Source: Tubulanus polymorphus
Lineage: Eukaryota > Nemertea > Palaeonemertea > Tubulaniformes > Tubulanidae
Direction of reading: 5' to 3'
Assembly: GCF_964204645.1 (NCBI RefSeq)
Contig: NC_134032.1
Coordinates: 4,364,916 to 4,428,915 of the forward strand
DNA: 64,000 nt
The position numbers and the translations under genes are program-made. The notes under the pieces are model-generated. The model saw only the letters and a program-made list of their open reading frames with translations, made no database searches and had not been told where the DNA came from. Position 1 is the stretch's first letter, and the number at the start of each line of letters is the position of its first letter. Of the stretch, positions 1 through 9,913 are shown piece after piece.

Positions 1-1870
1 TTTGATTTCCAACGTGACAACCATGTAGTTTGTATGACAGTTAAGATACAGTTTTGGTATCTAAAGCTTAGGTGTGAAAGATAACGGTACATCATCTATC
101 TAATCCATCAAAATCCACGTGGAAACACCGTAATCAGGCAATCTTCCAAATCATTTCCGGGTTTGACTTCTGGGCACATCCATCGCATTGGGGACGGTGG
201 GTAGCGTAAAGCCGAGGGAATATCGAAAATGAAAACCGGCTCGTGATTTTTCTGAAACGCGCATGGAAATTCGAATTTTTTATGTTAAAAGCCATCTAAT
301 AGGCAATATATATTAAATATTAAACAAAATGCGATCTAAGTTTTGTCTTAATTACCTAGACGAAAAACTCCCTCCAACGGCCATTTGTGCAGTTTGTGAT
401 GCTACCATCCCTAACAAATTGGTATAACCCATATCCCCCATAAACAACATGGTATCGCCCGTTTTCAATAGCATACAAGCTGCGTGTAAATCGGCGTACA
501 GTGCATTTCCGAACTTATGTGTTAGGTTTCCGAATTTACGTGACCGCAGCTTCCAAAATTACGTTGGCATAAAAAACTTTAAAAATCAGTGCGTTTATCT
601 ATTCAAACCAACAAAAAAATGATTTTGACAATAATTTGGGCAAAAAACAAAAATGCATATCGGAGCTTAATTGCCGATTACTGCTAATAATTGACGGAAT
701 CCACCGATCAAAATCGCATTTCTATAAATGTATTCCGAACTTACGTGGAGTTACCCTAATAAGTTGTATAAGCCAAAAAATAGTTCTGTGGACCTTATAG
801 TCACCCGCCGTTTTTGTCCGGACTGTGGTCCTGCCCGTGTCAGTTTCACTCCGATTTTTAGTGTTTCCCTCTCTTTTCCCTCCTTTTCTGTTGAACCGCG
901 GCGTTGCTCGCCTTATATTTATGGTTTCTTATCGGTAGGCATCCTTTTTTTTCTGTGCATTACGATATCTTGTTTTCTTTCATGTAGTTGCAGTGCGTTA
1001 GGGATGCTATTTAATATTAGCAATAGATTCTATATGGCATATTTGAGGATTGATTCAACATTGTGTAACGTTGTCGTTGACTCGTCTGATCACGCCATGT
1101 TTTCATGGATCAGTTGACGATGTTAAATTCCAGATCAAGATTAGAATTCATTTATGATCTTCATAGTCGACAATGCATTAAAATGTTATTAGTTGTAGAG
1201 AGTACCAGTGTATATTACCAAGTCCTGCAAACAGTAAGAAATGATCTAAAACCTGCATTATGAAAATACCTGCTGTATGAGGTACTGTTATTACGTAAAA
1301 AGAGGAAATATTCTTAAGTGACGGGATTGATCGATGTGGAAAATTCAACACTTACAAACTCAATGTCCAATCTTAGCATCTGATTGAACAAAATATAGTC
1401 AAAACTTGAAAAAAAATCCCATTGGAGGGGAGGTTGGAGGAAATGGGCTACTATATGATTGGAAAATGACATTGAAAAGGATTATTACATGAACGATGTA
1501 GGACTGCCGTAAAAAAGCGCTGGAAATTGTAAACGCCGACATCAGTTTATACATTTTCAGGGATTTTTCACATGCATGTCTTCGTTCTCACGGAAAGGTC
1601 AGTCCAATAAAAAATTAGCAAGGACTTAAGGGGGAGAGTGCACTTTGTTTTGAGTGAAAGAACTCATCTACGGTAGGAGGCCACTCACGACTGAAGTGCC
1701 TTCTTTCTATGATTAGCTCCCAGAAAACTTCTGTCACAAACTGAACATTTGATTTCGGCATTTGATTTAAATTCAAATAACATTCAGGGTCCAGTTCCAC
1801 AGTCTAGGTTCTGGTTTGACTTTTGAGTTAACTCAATGAAAACGAACTAACTCTAACTCAAAAGTTAACT
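1..1870. other. Host intergenic DNA, no gene recognised
   Basis: Non-coding host sequence. The only repeated motif I see is the word TTCCGAACTTACGTG and variants near 510, 525 and 731, all in the same orientation. A 129-codon open frame at 728-1117 has no domain, low-complexity Cys/Phe/Ser composition and no exon signals, so I do not call it a gene. Confidence 0.5.
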
Positions 1871-1874
1871 CTAT

Positions 1875-2083
1875 AGCCGCGATCACACGGACACGATTTG
1901 GCCCGGGCCAAATTGGTACGGATCAGGCTCAGGCCAAATTTTGCCCGTGCCTAATTAGGTAGCGCGTTCACACGCTACCTATTTGGCCTGAGCTTGACAG
2001 GCTCAGGCCCATTTGGCACCCGTGTGAACAGTTGTTCTGGACCAAATTTGGCACATGCCAAAAATGCTCGTGTGATCGCGGCT
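1875..2083. mobile_element. Short MITE with AGCCGCGATCACACG inverted ends
   Basis: The ends agccgcgatcacacg and cgtgtgatcgcggct are perfect inverted repeats. The interior is also self-complementary: several CAGGCCAAAT / ATTTGGCCTG blocks and a central gtagcg...cgctac hairpin. The flanks give a possible 3-bp duplication TAT (1872-1874 and 2084-2086). There is no coding capacity, so this is a non-autonomous DNA transposon whose parent family is not identifiable from the ends alone. Confidence 0.7.
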
Positions 2084-2086
2084 TAT

Positions 2087-3160
2087 AACTCACAACTGTG
2101 GAACTGGGTCCAGCTCAACTAGGAACCTCAAGTAAATGTTGCTAAACTCCTGGATAAATATGTCTAATTGATTCTTTGCAATCAAATAATTAAGCCCTCC
2201 AAAATGATTGAGAAAGTTATTCTGGACACTAGGGGATGATAACAAGGCCTATAGCCCACTTATGACCATTGTTTAAACTAATCTGGCCAAAAAGACAATT
2301 GCAGTATAAAATGCCAATCCAACATTGTGTACACAGTAATTTTATCATATTTTACAAAAAAAAGACCCGGCCGCTGCGGAGAAACAAGGTATCATTTTCG
2401 TTTAGCCTTAACTGAAGGACATATACAATTGTAATACATGTAGGCCTAATGTAATTTCAATTGTCTTTGACATTTTATCCACCAGCAAACGTTGATGACT
2501 TTTAGCCAGACTGCCTGCACATCTTTTCATAAATGCTGTTCAACTCACCGTCTGCCATTTTTTTTCATGTACCTATTTAAACCAATTTTCCTGATCCATT
2601 TCCAAACGCCTGTTCTACTTATCTTCGATGACAGTTGTTCATGTACTTTTTCGTAGATCCTAAGAAATACCGGTAGTTAATACATGTGCAGGGTGACTCA
2701 AAAGATGTGTGGCTTTATGATTGATTTTAACCAACTAGGATAGAATAACAATAAATGTACACAATGGAACAATCAGTAATTTTGGTTCGACGCCAACGCC
2801 ATTTTGCATGGGGATCATTCATTCATTGCTTTCAGCATTGTGTAGTTTGGTTACATAGTTAAACCCCTAATCTGATTAAACAGGTTTAACAAATTTGATT
2901 GTAATGTTTTATATAGCCTATATTCATATTTATATATAATGGGATCATTCATTTATTACGTACGCATGAAATTTGACTTTTTAATACCCAAGAAAAATTT
3001 GAAAAGTTTGGACATTTAAAAAAAATCTTACTTGTCCATGGTGATGTTTTCTTCGTTCCTCGTCATTTCATGGATTGATCGACGAATTATACTTTGATCG
3101 AAGTCATCGAGAATTTTGTCTTTTCAACCTCTTTTCATAGGTTTCTTTCCTAAAAAAAAT
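2087..3160. other. Host intergenic DNA, no gene recognised
   Basis: AT-rich non-coding DNA without open frames of note. The word gggatcattcatttattacg at about 2941 recurs, slightly changed, at about 3568 in the same orientation. The two copies flank the short PHD-finger frame at 3168-3347 and could be the edges of an old repeat. Confidence 0.4.
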
Positions 3161-3167
3161 ATTTCAT

Positions 3168-3347
3168 ATGTCAAATTTTTTAGCATCTGTAAATAAATGT
3201 GAGAGTGGAGACGTTGCGTGGGTTGCCTGTGAAATGTGTGATTTATGGTTCCATGTCTCATGTTTGAATGATCAGGTCATAAATAATTTCAAATGTAAAA
3301 AATGTGAAAATATTCTTACACAATCAATGTACTTTTTAGAACAGTAA
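3168..3347 (+). CDS. Short ORF (59 aa) with most of a PHD-type zinc finger
   Basis: The 59-codon frame reads Cys11, then Cys21-x2-Cys24, x4, His29-x2-Cys32, x10, Cys43-x2-Cys46. This is the order of a PHD finger (Cys4-His-Cys3), with Trp27 and Phe28 just before the histidine as is usual. The first Cys pair is incomplete: only Cys11 is present, so the finger is partial, degenerate, or begins in an upstream exon. A short pyrimidine tract ending in AG lies just upstream at about 3182. PHD fingers of this kind occur in chromatin proteins and in ORF1 of some CR1-like retrotransposons; another such ORF1 lies at 6979-8027. I cannot tell whether this is a host exon or a retrotransposon relic. Confidence 0.45.
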   Translation: MSNFLASVNKCESGDVAWVACEMCDLWFHVSCLNDQVINNFKCKKCENILTQSMYFLEQ

Positions 3348-3399
3348 ATTAGATAACTTTCAATATTATAATCATGAAATCTATTTTCTGAGATGAAGA

Positions 3400-3557
3400 T
3401 CAGTTTATACTTATTGTCAACTGTAAATAAATGTATAGTTGTCTAAATGAAGGATCTAACTAATTGTAGATAAATCTATAGATTATAAACTGAAAAATCG
3501 GTTTATACTTATTGTCAACTTTAGATAGGCCTAAATGAATAGTTGTTTAAATGAAGG
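3400..3557. repeat. Imperfect direct duplication of about 55 bp
   Basis: The segment at 3400-3452 (cagtttatacttattgtcaa...) recurs at 3499-3557 with a few substitutions and a small TAGGCCTA-containing insertion. It is a local duplication with no other function evident. Confidence 0.6.
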
Positions 3558-3772
3558 AAAAGGGACTAAGGGATCATCCATTTATTTCGTACGCATAAAA
3601 TTTGAATTTTTCAATTTACGTAGGCCTGTATATTTTAGATCCTCTGTCACGATTTATTTTAGGCTCAATATCGCATATGTACATGTAGGCCTAGGCCTAT
3701 ATTGAATTCAATTTCAATGTTTACACAGCCCACATGGCTAATTTAGTGGAATAAAAAGCACAATAAACATAC

Positions 3773-3959
3773 CGAGCGAATCAATATGTCTCTGAATTGA
3801 TTTTGATGATGTTGCTGTTCGTTCTTTTAACGCATATCGTATTCTTTCGATCACATTGTTTTGGGGGATAGTTCTCCCTCGAGCTTCTTCGCAACGTAAA
3901 TGTTTCGCAAAGAGACGGAGTATCTCCCATTCCTGTTTTGATAGCTTCTTCGAAGGCAT
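3773..3959 (-). CDS. Possible first coding exon of an unidentified host gene
   Basis: The minus-strand frame starts at ATG 3959 and reads MPSKKLSKQEWEILRLFAKH..., a basic helical-looking segment of about 62 residues. It runs into a consensus splice donor, G|GTATGT, with the intron starting at 3772. Upstream on the same strand lie a CCAAT box and NRF-1- and YY1-like sites (see 3985-4130), the usual make-up of a TATA-less housekeeping promoter. I do not recognise the protein and no second exon was identified. The alternative is a chance frame, but ATG, donor and promoter sites agree in strand and spacing. Confidence 0.4.
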
Positions 3960-3984
3960 GCCGCATGTTTATTTATCAAAACAG

Positions 3985-4130
3985 CTGTCTATGCTAATAC
4001 TGTGATTCGTTGATTGGTCTTTTGGCAACAAGAAGCTGCTCCCTCCCCCATGATATAATTGACGCGTCCCCGCCTCATTGCGCATGCGTTCAACCGCATC
4101 ATAAATGTCGTGATGGCGGTCGTTCTCGCC
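3985..4130 (-). promoter_or_regulatory. Candidate TATA-less host promoter (CCAAT, NRF-1-like, YY1-like sites)
   Basis: On the minus strand upstream of the exon at 3773-3959: a CCAAT box (plus-strand gattggt near 4012-4019), a palindromic NRF-1-like ttgcgcatgcg at about 4078-4088, and a YY1-like gatggcgg at about 4113-4120. There is no TATA box. The sites are seen directly; their activity is inferred. Confidence 0.4.
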
Positions 4131-4217
4131 CATTTAAAGCTCAATTTTTCGAGAATATTCACCAATCCTTCAACTCGGTAAAAAAACAATGATTTATCTG
4201 GACTGCACAACTCTACT

Positions 4218-6110
4218 GATTCGATTCACAGGGACTTGTCACGATTGATAATGGATGAGACCAATGATGGGGGTACCAGTATCCCTGCTACTGTATAATA
4301 AAATAACAAGGGTGGCAACAAATTTTCAATCTGACAGTGACTTCTCCACTTCAATCGACTCTAATTCCAAAAATTCTCAACCGATTCACATGAAATAAGC
4401 TTTAACCCTTTCGCTACGTGTGACGTTTTGGAAACGTCATATGAGTGACACGTGCTGTGCGTATGACGTTGTAGAAACGTCATGCACCTATTGATTTATA
4501 ACTCGAACGCGTACACAGCAAACAGTATGGAAACGCATGTAAGACAAGATAGTTAGCTTTCTAAACAACAGATGGCGAAAATGCGTCAGTAGTTGGTGCT
4601 GTCAGCCTGTTGAGCACATGGTAATTTGCGCAGGATTGAGATGGCTCCCCACTTACGTACCTCTACCAGCGGAAAAGGATATCCCATATCAATTGAATTT
4701 CTTTCATCCACACCGTAGCATCAATCACCAAAGACTGAGATAGGCACTTGGGTGAAAAACTGAAAAAAAAAAATTTCTAACCCATCCTGACCCCCCCCAA
4801 CACGCCCCCCCTACAGAAAAGGCTGTTGGTATGATTTTTTACTGATTTTCACTAAATAACATCATAATCTTCGATAAAAACACGAAAAATCGGGGTTAAA
4901 AACAATTTGAAAAAAATCGAATTTTTCGGAAAATACCTTACGTACGGGGCGGTGCAAGCGTGTACGCAGCGAAAGGGTTAATACAACCTAGAAGACTTTC
5001 TGCTTCGAACGAGCCTTCAACCACCACTCTAGGACAATTATCTCACAATGAAATCACCTTTTTTTGACGAGAGATAGCTCAAAATGGAGGTCTACCGATT
5101 CTATGGTGGACAGCAAAATGGTCGTTTTTTTCACTTCAAACGATGATTTCTATGTGAGATCTTAGAGAAAACCCCAACAAACCATACATTTTTTAAAACT
5201 ACGCGGTCATACCTGTACGCTTATCTCATTTATTTGTATAATCCACGCGATGGGTGAGCTCACAAGCTCAAAATCGAAAATGAGGACGAACACGGCGTTC
5301 AACTTGTCATCAACTGGGCGGCCATTAATCACGTGATATCGTAGTAACGGGCTAAATATTTCACGCGCACTGATTGGCTTAGAGATTTCGAAAAACATTA
5401 CAAAATTTATTAAAAGTTCTGTTAATTAATAAAATATCCGTATTATGAAAATATAGTGCAACATTCGTCTGAGGGGTGGTATTATTAGTAAATATTTCCT
5501 TTTTTCAAGTCTACAGACGTAGACTTGTCGCGGTTCTATTAACATAGCCCGAACCTATGCACGTCACGTGATTAATGGCCGTCAGCGCGATAGTGCGAGG
5601 TGACTTTTTCGTATATTTGTTCGATTTTGAGCTTGTGAGCTCACCCATCGCGTGGATTATACAAATAAATGAGATAAGCGTACAGGTATGACCGCGTAGT
5701 TTTAAAAAATGTATGGTTTGTTGGGGTTATCTCTAAGATTTCACATAGAAATCATCGTTTGAAGTGAAAAATACGACCATTTTGCTGTCCACCATAGAAT
5801 CGGTACACCTCCAATTTGAGCTATCTCTCGTCCAAAAACGGTGATTTCGTTGTGAGATAATTGTCCTAGAGTGGTGGTTAAAGGCTCGTTGGAAGCAGAA
5901 AGTCTTCTAGGTTGTATTAAAGCTTATTTCATGTGAATCGGTTGAGAATTTTTGGAATTACAGTCGATTGAAGTGGAGAAGTCATTGTCAGATTGACAAT
6001 TTGTTGCCACCCTTGTTTTTTATATTATACAGGGATAGTGGACCTGGTCATTGATATTGGTTTTATTCATTCACTATCATCAATTGTGACAAGTCCCTGT
6101 GATTCGATTA
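4218..6110. repeat. Large foldback (inverted) repeat
   Basis: The left arm 4218-5355 is inverted-complementary to the right arm 5543-6110, at roughly 85-90% by eye. The left arm is longer only because a 572-bp MITE sits in it (4406-4977). Matching landmarks are gattcgattcacagggac near 4218 against its complement ending at 6110, and ccattaatcacgtga at 5322 against the copy at 5565-5579. The centre (5356-5542) is AT-rich spacer. Open frames inside it (such as 5207-5398 and 5993-6184) are by-products of the repeat. It may be a foldback-type transposon or a local inverted duplication. Confidence 0.75.
4406..4977. mobile_element. piggyBac-like MITE with TTAA target duplication
   Basis: The element begins CCCTTTCGCTACG and ends CGCAGCGAAAGGG, and is flanked on both sides by TTAA (4402-4405 and 4978-4981). 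The opposite arm of the foldback supplies the empty site: it reads aagctttaatacaacc uninterrupted, where this arm is split exactly at TTAA. A TTAA duplication with CCC-starting inverted ends is the hallmark of piggyBac-type transposition. There is no transposase, so it depends on an enzyme made elsewhere. Confidence 0.8.
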
Positions 6111-6978
6111 AGACCTATTTGAGGTATGTACGTCGAAAATTAAGCGAAATAGCCCCAAAAAGATCGTGGACAAAAAATAAATAGACTTTAGTACATTCGG
6201 TGTGGCGAGCTACAGTTGCATACATGTAAAGTGTGTATGCTGTTGGGGCCTATGATGACTATTGTTAACGTTGTCGTTGAATAGGTTTCATCCACATCCC
6301 ATTCAACCAGGAATTCGTGCATAAATACGACATTACACCACAAAAAGCACATCTTCCCAAATGAGAAACTTATATCTTAATCTGTTCAGATTACAGCTGG
6401 TCTCATCCGCTTTCTTCTTACCTTATTAGAGCCAGAGTTATTAGGAAATGTTTCTCAGTTTTCTAGCATGATTCATTTCAGCCGCCATGACGAAATAAGG
6501 TTTGCTCCGGCATTTGAAAATGACCGAATCCGCTCCGCGGCATCCTCACGTGCCAGGGTCTGAATGCCGCCTGCCAGAGCTTCGGCGTTTGGTGTGAAAC
6601 TAAAAAAGATACGCCATTGAAAATTCATAAATTGACTATTGCTTTAATGGGCGACTTCAATATGTCAAAAACAATTGCTGGTGTGCAATTTACCATACCT
6701 AACAGGGTTGCCTAGTGACCATGGGGCTGGAAGGAAGAATGAACATCTAAGCTCCATGTAACTTCTACATATTTAACAGAAACAACATCTTCCTGCTATC
6801 TAACTTAGCAGGACAATGTTAAATAATACACAGGGATTCTTCTGAATATTGCTTCAACAACTACGATCTTCCCTAAGAAAATCTGTGAGTGTTTAAAAAG
6901 TGAAATCTTTCATCTGTGGGAAATCAACCAAGCAACTTAGCAACCACCAGTCAGCAACCATTTCAGACAAGGGAAACC
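6111..6978. other. Host intergenic DNA, no gene recognised
   Basis: Non-coding sequence between the foldback and the ORF1-like gene. The stretch just before 6979 could be the 5' UTR of the retrotransposon ORF1, but nothing defines its start. Confidence 0.4.
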
Positions 6979-8027
6979 ATGGCAACTAAGGTTAAGGGCT
7001 GTGACAAAAAGGGCAAATACATGAAGAAGCTCTGAAGTTTGCTGAGAGTCTAGCAGAACTGGACAGTGATTGTGATTCAACACTAGAAGAAGATGATGAA
7101 TGGGGAAACTATGTACCGTGCTCTAAATGTAACCGTCTGTTTAATTTTGAAAACGAGATCGTCCAGTGTTCCAAGTGCGGTCAGTCAATTTGTAATAACT
7201 GCTCCAATGCAGCTGAAAATGCAGAGAATCTGCCGGTTAAATATCTGTGTAGTCGATGTTTGACTGATTTTCAAACTGAGCAGAAATTTCAAGAGATGGA
7301 GACCATCAAATTGGAGATAAAGAACATGAGAGAAATATTCTTTAACGCTATAGAAATTTTAGAATCCCGGATTACCAAAATACATCAAGAAGTTTCTGCA
7401 AAAGAAAGCTATAAAACAAGTAAATACATAGCTGACATCAGAGAAAAAATCGAGACTCATAGCAGACTATTGGATACGACGAACTCAAAAAATCTCGATA
7501 TTCTTTCAAATCAAATTAAGCAGATTGAGAGTGAAAATATGGTCTTCAAGAAATCTACCCATAAAATGGAAGCTGGATTTAACACTTCAACAAAAACATC
7601 GACTGAGGAAATCAGTGTTTCAAATAGCTCTTCCAATGATGAGAGACGGTCACACATTATCGTATATAACATACCTGAATCAGATAAGATTATTTGTGAC
7701 GACACTTCTCGGGTTGAAAGATTTCTAAATGGTATCATTAAACTTGGTGCAGCCAACTTAAGAGACATCAGAAGAATTGGCAATAAAAATCAAACGAGAC
7801 CACGTCCCATAAGAGTGATATTTACCAATGTAAATGATCGGGTTCAATGCGTAGAGAATTACATAAAATTGAAAAGGACCGAACGTGCAACACTCAATGG
7901 GATCCAGTTAGCTAAGAACAGAACAAAAAAGGAGCAACAACAGCATGTCAAGAAGAAGAGTGGAACCCAACTACAGCATGGATGTGTACCAGAACAGAAC
8001 AATATAAATATCAAAAACGACACTTAA
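6979..8027 (+). pseudogene. Non-LTR retrotransposon ORF1-like protein with PHD-type finger, frameshifted near its start
   Basis: An ATG in strong context (aaaccATGG, 6979) opens a frame that stops after 18 codons. One base out of phase, an open frame runs 7005-8027 (340 codons), so a 1-base indel in the A-run near 7006-7010 probably broke the gene. The long frame holds a zinc-binding segment at 7125-7258 (CSKC..., CSKCG..., CSRC), a charged coiled-coil stretch (about 7260-7600), an RRM-like core beginning SHIIVYNIPES and a basic tail with ...NGIQLAKNRTKKEQQQ. This order (PHD-like finger, coiled coil, RRM-like, basic C-terminus) is typical of ORF1 of CR1/L1-like elements, an RNA-binding chaperone. 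No ORF2 follows; Polinton A is inserted 5 bp after the stop. Confidence 0.65.
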
Positions 8028-8032
8028 TTTAT

Positions 8033-8038
8033 AATATT
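8033..8038. repeat. Target-site duplication of element A, left (aatatt)
   Basis: The hexamer aatatt abuts the left tip AGTAATAGGGG and is repeated at 26403-26408 after the right tip. Six-base duplications are the rule for Polinton integration by a retrovirus-type integrase. Confidence 0.9.
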
Positions 8039-8443
8039 AGTAATAGGGGTAATAGGCTTTCATACCAAAGGTCGAACGGTCGAGCCCATTAAAAAACAAA
8101 ATATTAAAAGTAATTAAAAAACTATAATATATTTTCATAACCGCGTGCATTTTATATCAAAACTAAATATTTATTCTAAGATATCAATAATATAAAAAGC
8201 ATATTGTATTAAATCAATTGGTCGCTCCACTTCGCTACCGCTCCGCTCCGCGACCAATTGATTTAATTACAATACACAAATTCAAATAATCAAATATATT
8301 CAAATGATAATAATTATTCTATTATTCAACTGAAATGCACGCGGTTATGAAAATATATTATAGTTTTTAATTACTTTTAATATATGTTATTAATGAACTC
8401 GATCATTAAACCTTTGATATGAAAGCCTATTACCCCTATTACT
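8039..8443. repeat. Palindromic end of element A, left (about 405 bp)
   Basis: Outer arm starting AGTAATAGGGG, inner arm ending CCCCTATTACT. Both contain CCGCGTGCATT and TATAATATATTTTCAT in mirror positions. The centre (about 8210-8262) is a GC-rich hairpin: AATCAATTGGTCGC, a loop with repeated CCGCT, then GCGACCAATTGATT. The single strand could fold over its whole length into a hairpin, unlike a simple Polinton repeat. Confidence 0.88.
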
Positions 8444-8527
8444 CTTAAAATATTCATATGTATATATGAATAACATTTAAATCATTGAACTTCTAAAATC
8501 AATTTTAATAAAAAATATAGTATTAAA
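8444..8527 (+). promoter_or_regulatory. Presumed PolB (early) promoter in the terminal repeat
   Basis: An AT-only 84-bp stretch between the palindrome and the PolB start, with a TATA-like atatatgaat palindrome near 8460 and ATG in the context ttaaaATGG (A at -3). It is present in all four element ends, so it drives PolB at one end and the fused finger ORF at the other. The promoter role is inferred from position. Confidence 0.4.
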
Positions 8528-9913
8528 ATGGAAGCAAATAAGTACTACTACCCAACATGTAATATCGATATAGATAAATCCCAAAAAGCAAGACACAATA
8601 AAACTAGAACACATTTAGAAAATAAATTGAAACTAGAATATAAAGATGATATATTAGAAACTAAATTAGAAGAATTAAAGAATGAAAAAGAAACATATAA
8701 ATGTGATACATGTAATCAATCATTCAGTGATAAAAGATATCATAAAGAACATTTAAAATCTATAAGTCATATTAGAAATAAGAATAATGATATTTTAGGT
8801 GAAGATTATTTTGATAATGATAACGATAAGAAACAGAAGACAATTAAAAGAATAAAAAATAAATTAAACAATAAAAGACCATATATGGAAGATGTAAGAA
8901 ATTATATTAATTCATTAGATAATAAAAAAGATATAGAGATAACCGAAGCATTTAAAAGTGATATTGGTCCAGCAGCTATTGAGTTTAAATTTCATAAAGG
9001 AAAAACAATAGAAGAAAATAAAAAACATTTAGAAAATATGAAAGAAATAATAAAAATAATTACAGATGTTGAATATCCTAAAATAAGTATATCAGTTAAA
9101 GTAAAGTTTATAAAATCTGAAGATAAACCAATATATAATATAAATTCTCATTCACAACATATTATATCTAAACAACATATAGATGATAAATTAAATAAAT
9201 GTTATAATGAAATAAAAACTAAAATAGAAGAGAAATATTTTGAAGGATCTGGTTTAATATTTGATGAGATAATATTTATAACTTTACATGTTTATAACAC
9301 AAAATATAATAAGTTAACTAAATCAAAACCAATTGATGAAAATAATTTATCATATTATAAAGAACCAGATATTGAAGCATCGAGTTATATTAAACTACCA
9401 TTTAAAACTAATGCTGTTATAAACATACAAAATGAAGATGATAAATGTTTTCTATGGTCTATAATAAGTTGTTTACATCCAACAGAAGATATTACACATA
9501 GTTTTAGATTAACTCATTATAAACCATTTGAAAGTAATTATAAGATAGATAAGTATCCTGTTAGAATTAAAAACATCCCAAAAATAGAAAGAGATAATAA
9601 TATAAAGATAAATGTATTTGATTTAATCAAATTACCAAATACAAAAGGTAACAACATAAAACATTATACATTAGAACCTTTATACCTATCAAAAGATTAT
9701 GATTCAAATGATGTTATAGATATACTATATTATGAGAATCATTATATGTGGATTAAACAAATAGATTTATTTTTTAGAACAGAAAGTGATCACCATAATA
9801 AAATATATCTATGTAGAAAATGTTTACATAAATTTAGTAATGAAAGTACATTATTAAATCATAAACAACTATGTGATAATCATGATTATTGTAAAATTAG
9901 TTTTACCAAATGA
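8528..9913 (+). pseudogene. POLB: Protein-primed DNA polymerase B, segment 1 (N-terminal zinc-finger region)
   Basis: First of three fragments of the element's replicative polymerase, which copies the linear genome from a protein primer. The segment holds two C2H2-type fingers near the start (second at residues 59-81, CDTC...H...H), a Polinton-type N-terminal domain (around DKCFLWSIISCLHP) and a third CxxC finger at about 429-452. In the first finger, residue 8 is Tyr where copy B and the right-end repeat of A have Cys, so that finger is damaged. The frame is lost near 9893-9900 by one extra A in an A-run (copy B has three, A has four), ending in an out-of-frame stop at 9913. The TIR-borne start is shared with the fused ORF at 25629-25916. 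Confidence 0.88.

Larger units (their letters stand above)
8039..8641. repeat. Terminal inverted repeat of element A, left
   Basis: It matches the inverted right end 25803-26402. The repeat covers the palindromic tip (8039-8443), the presumed PolB promoter (8444-8527) and the first 38 codons of PolB. It ends where PolB continues (aaagatg) but the right end switches to HNH-gene sequence. Confidence 0.9.

Noticed and set aside
728-1117. 129-codon open frame in host DNA
   Set aside because: Low-complexity Cys/Ser/Phe composition, no domain, no promoter or splice signals; probably chance.
8215-8262. Flip/flop inversion of the hairpin loop, as in parvovirus ends
   Set aside because: The central loop has the same orientation at all four element ends, so there is no evidence of flip/flop exchange.
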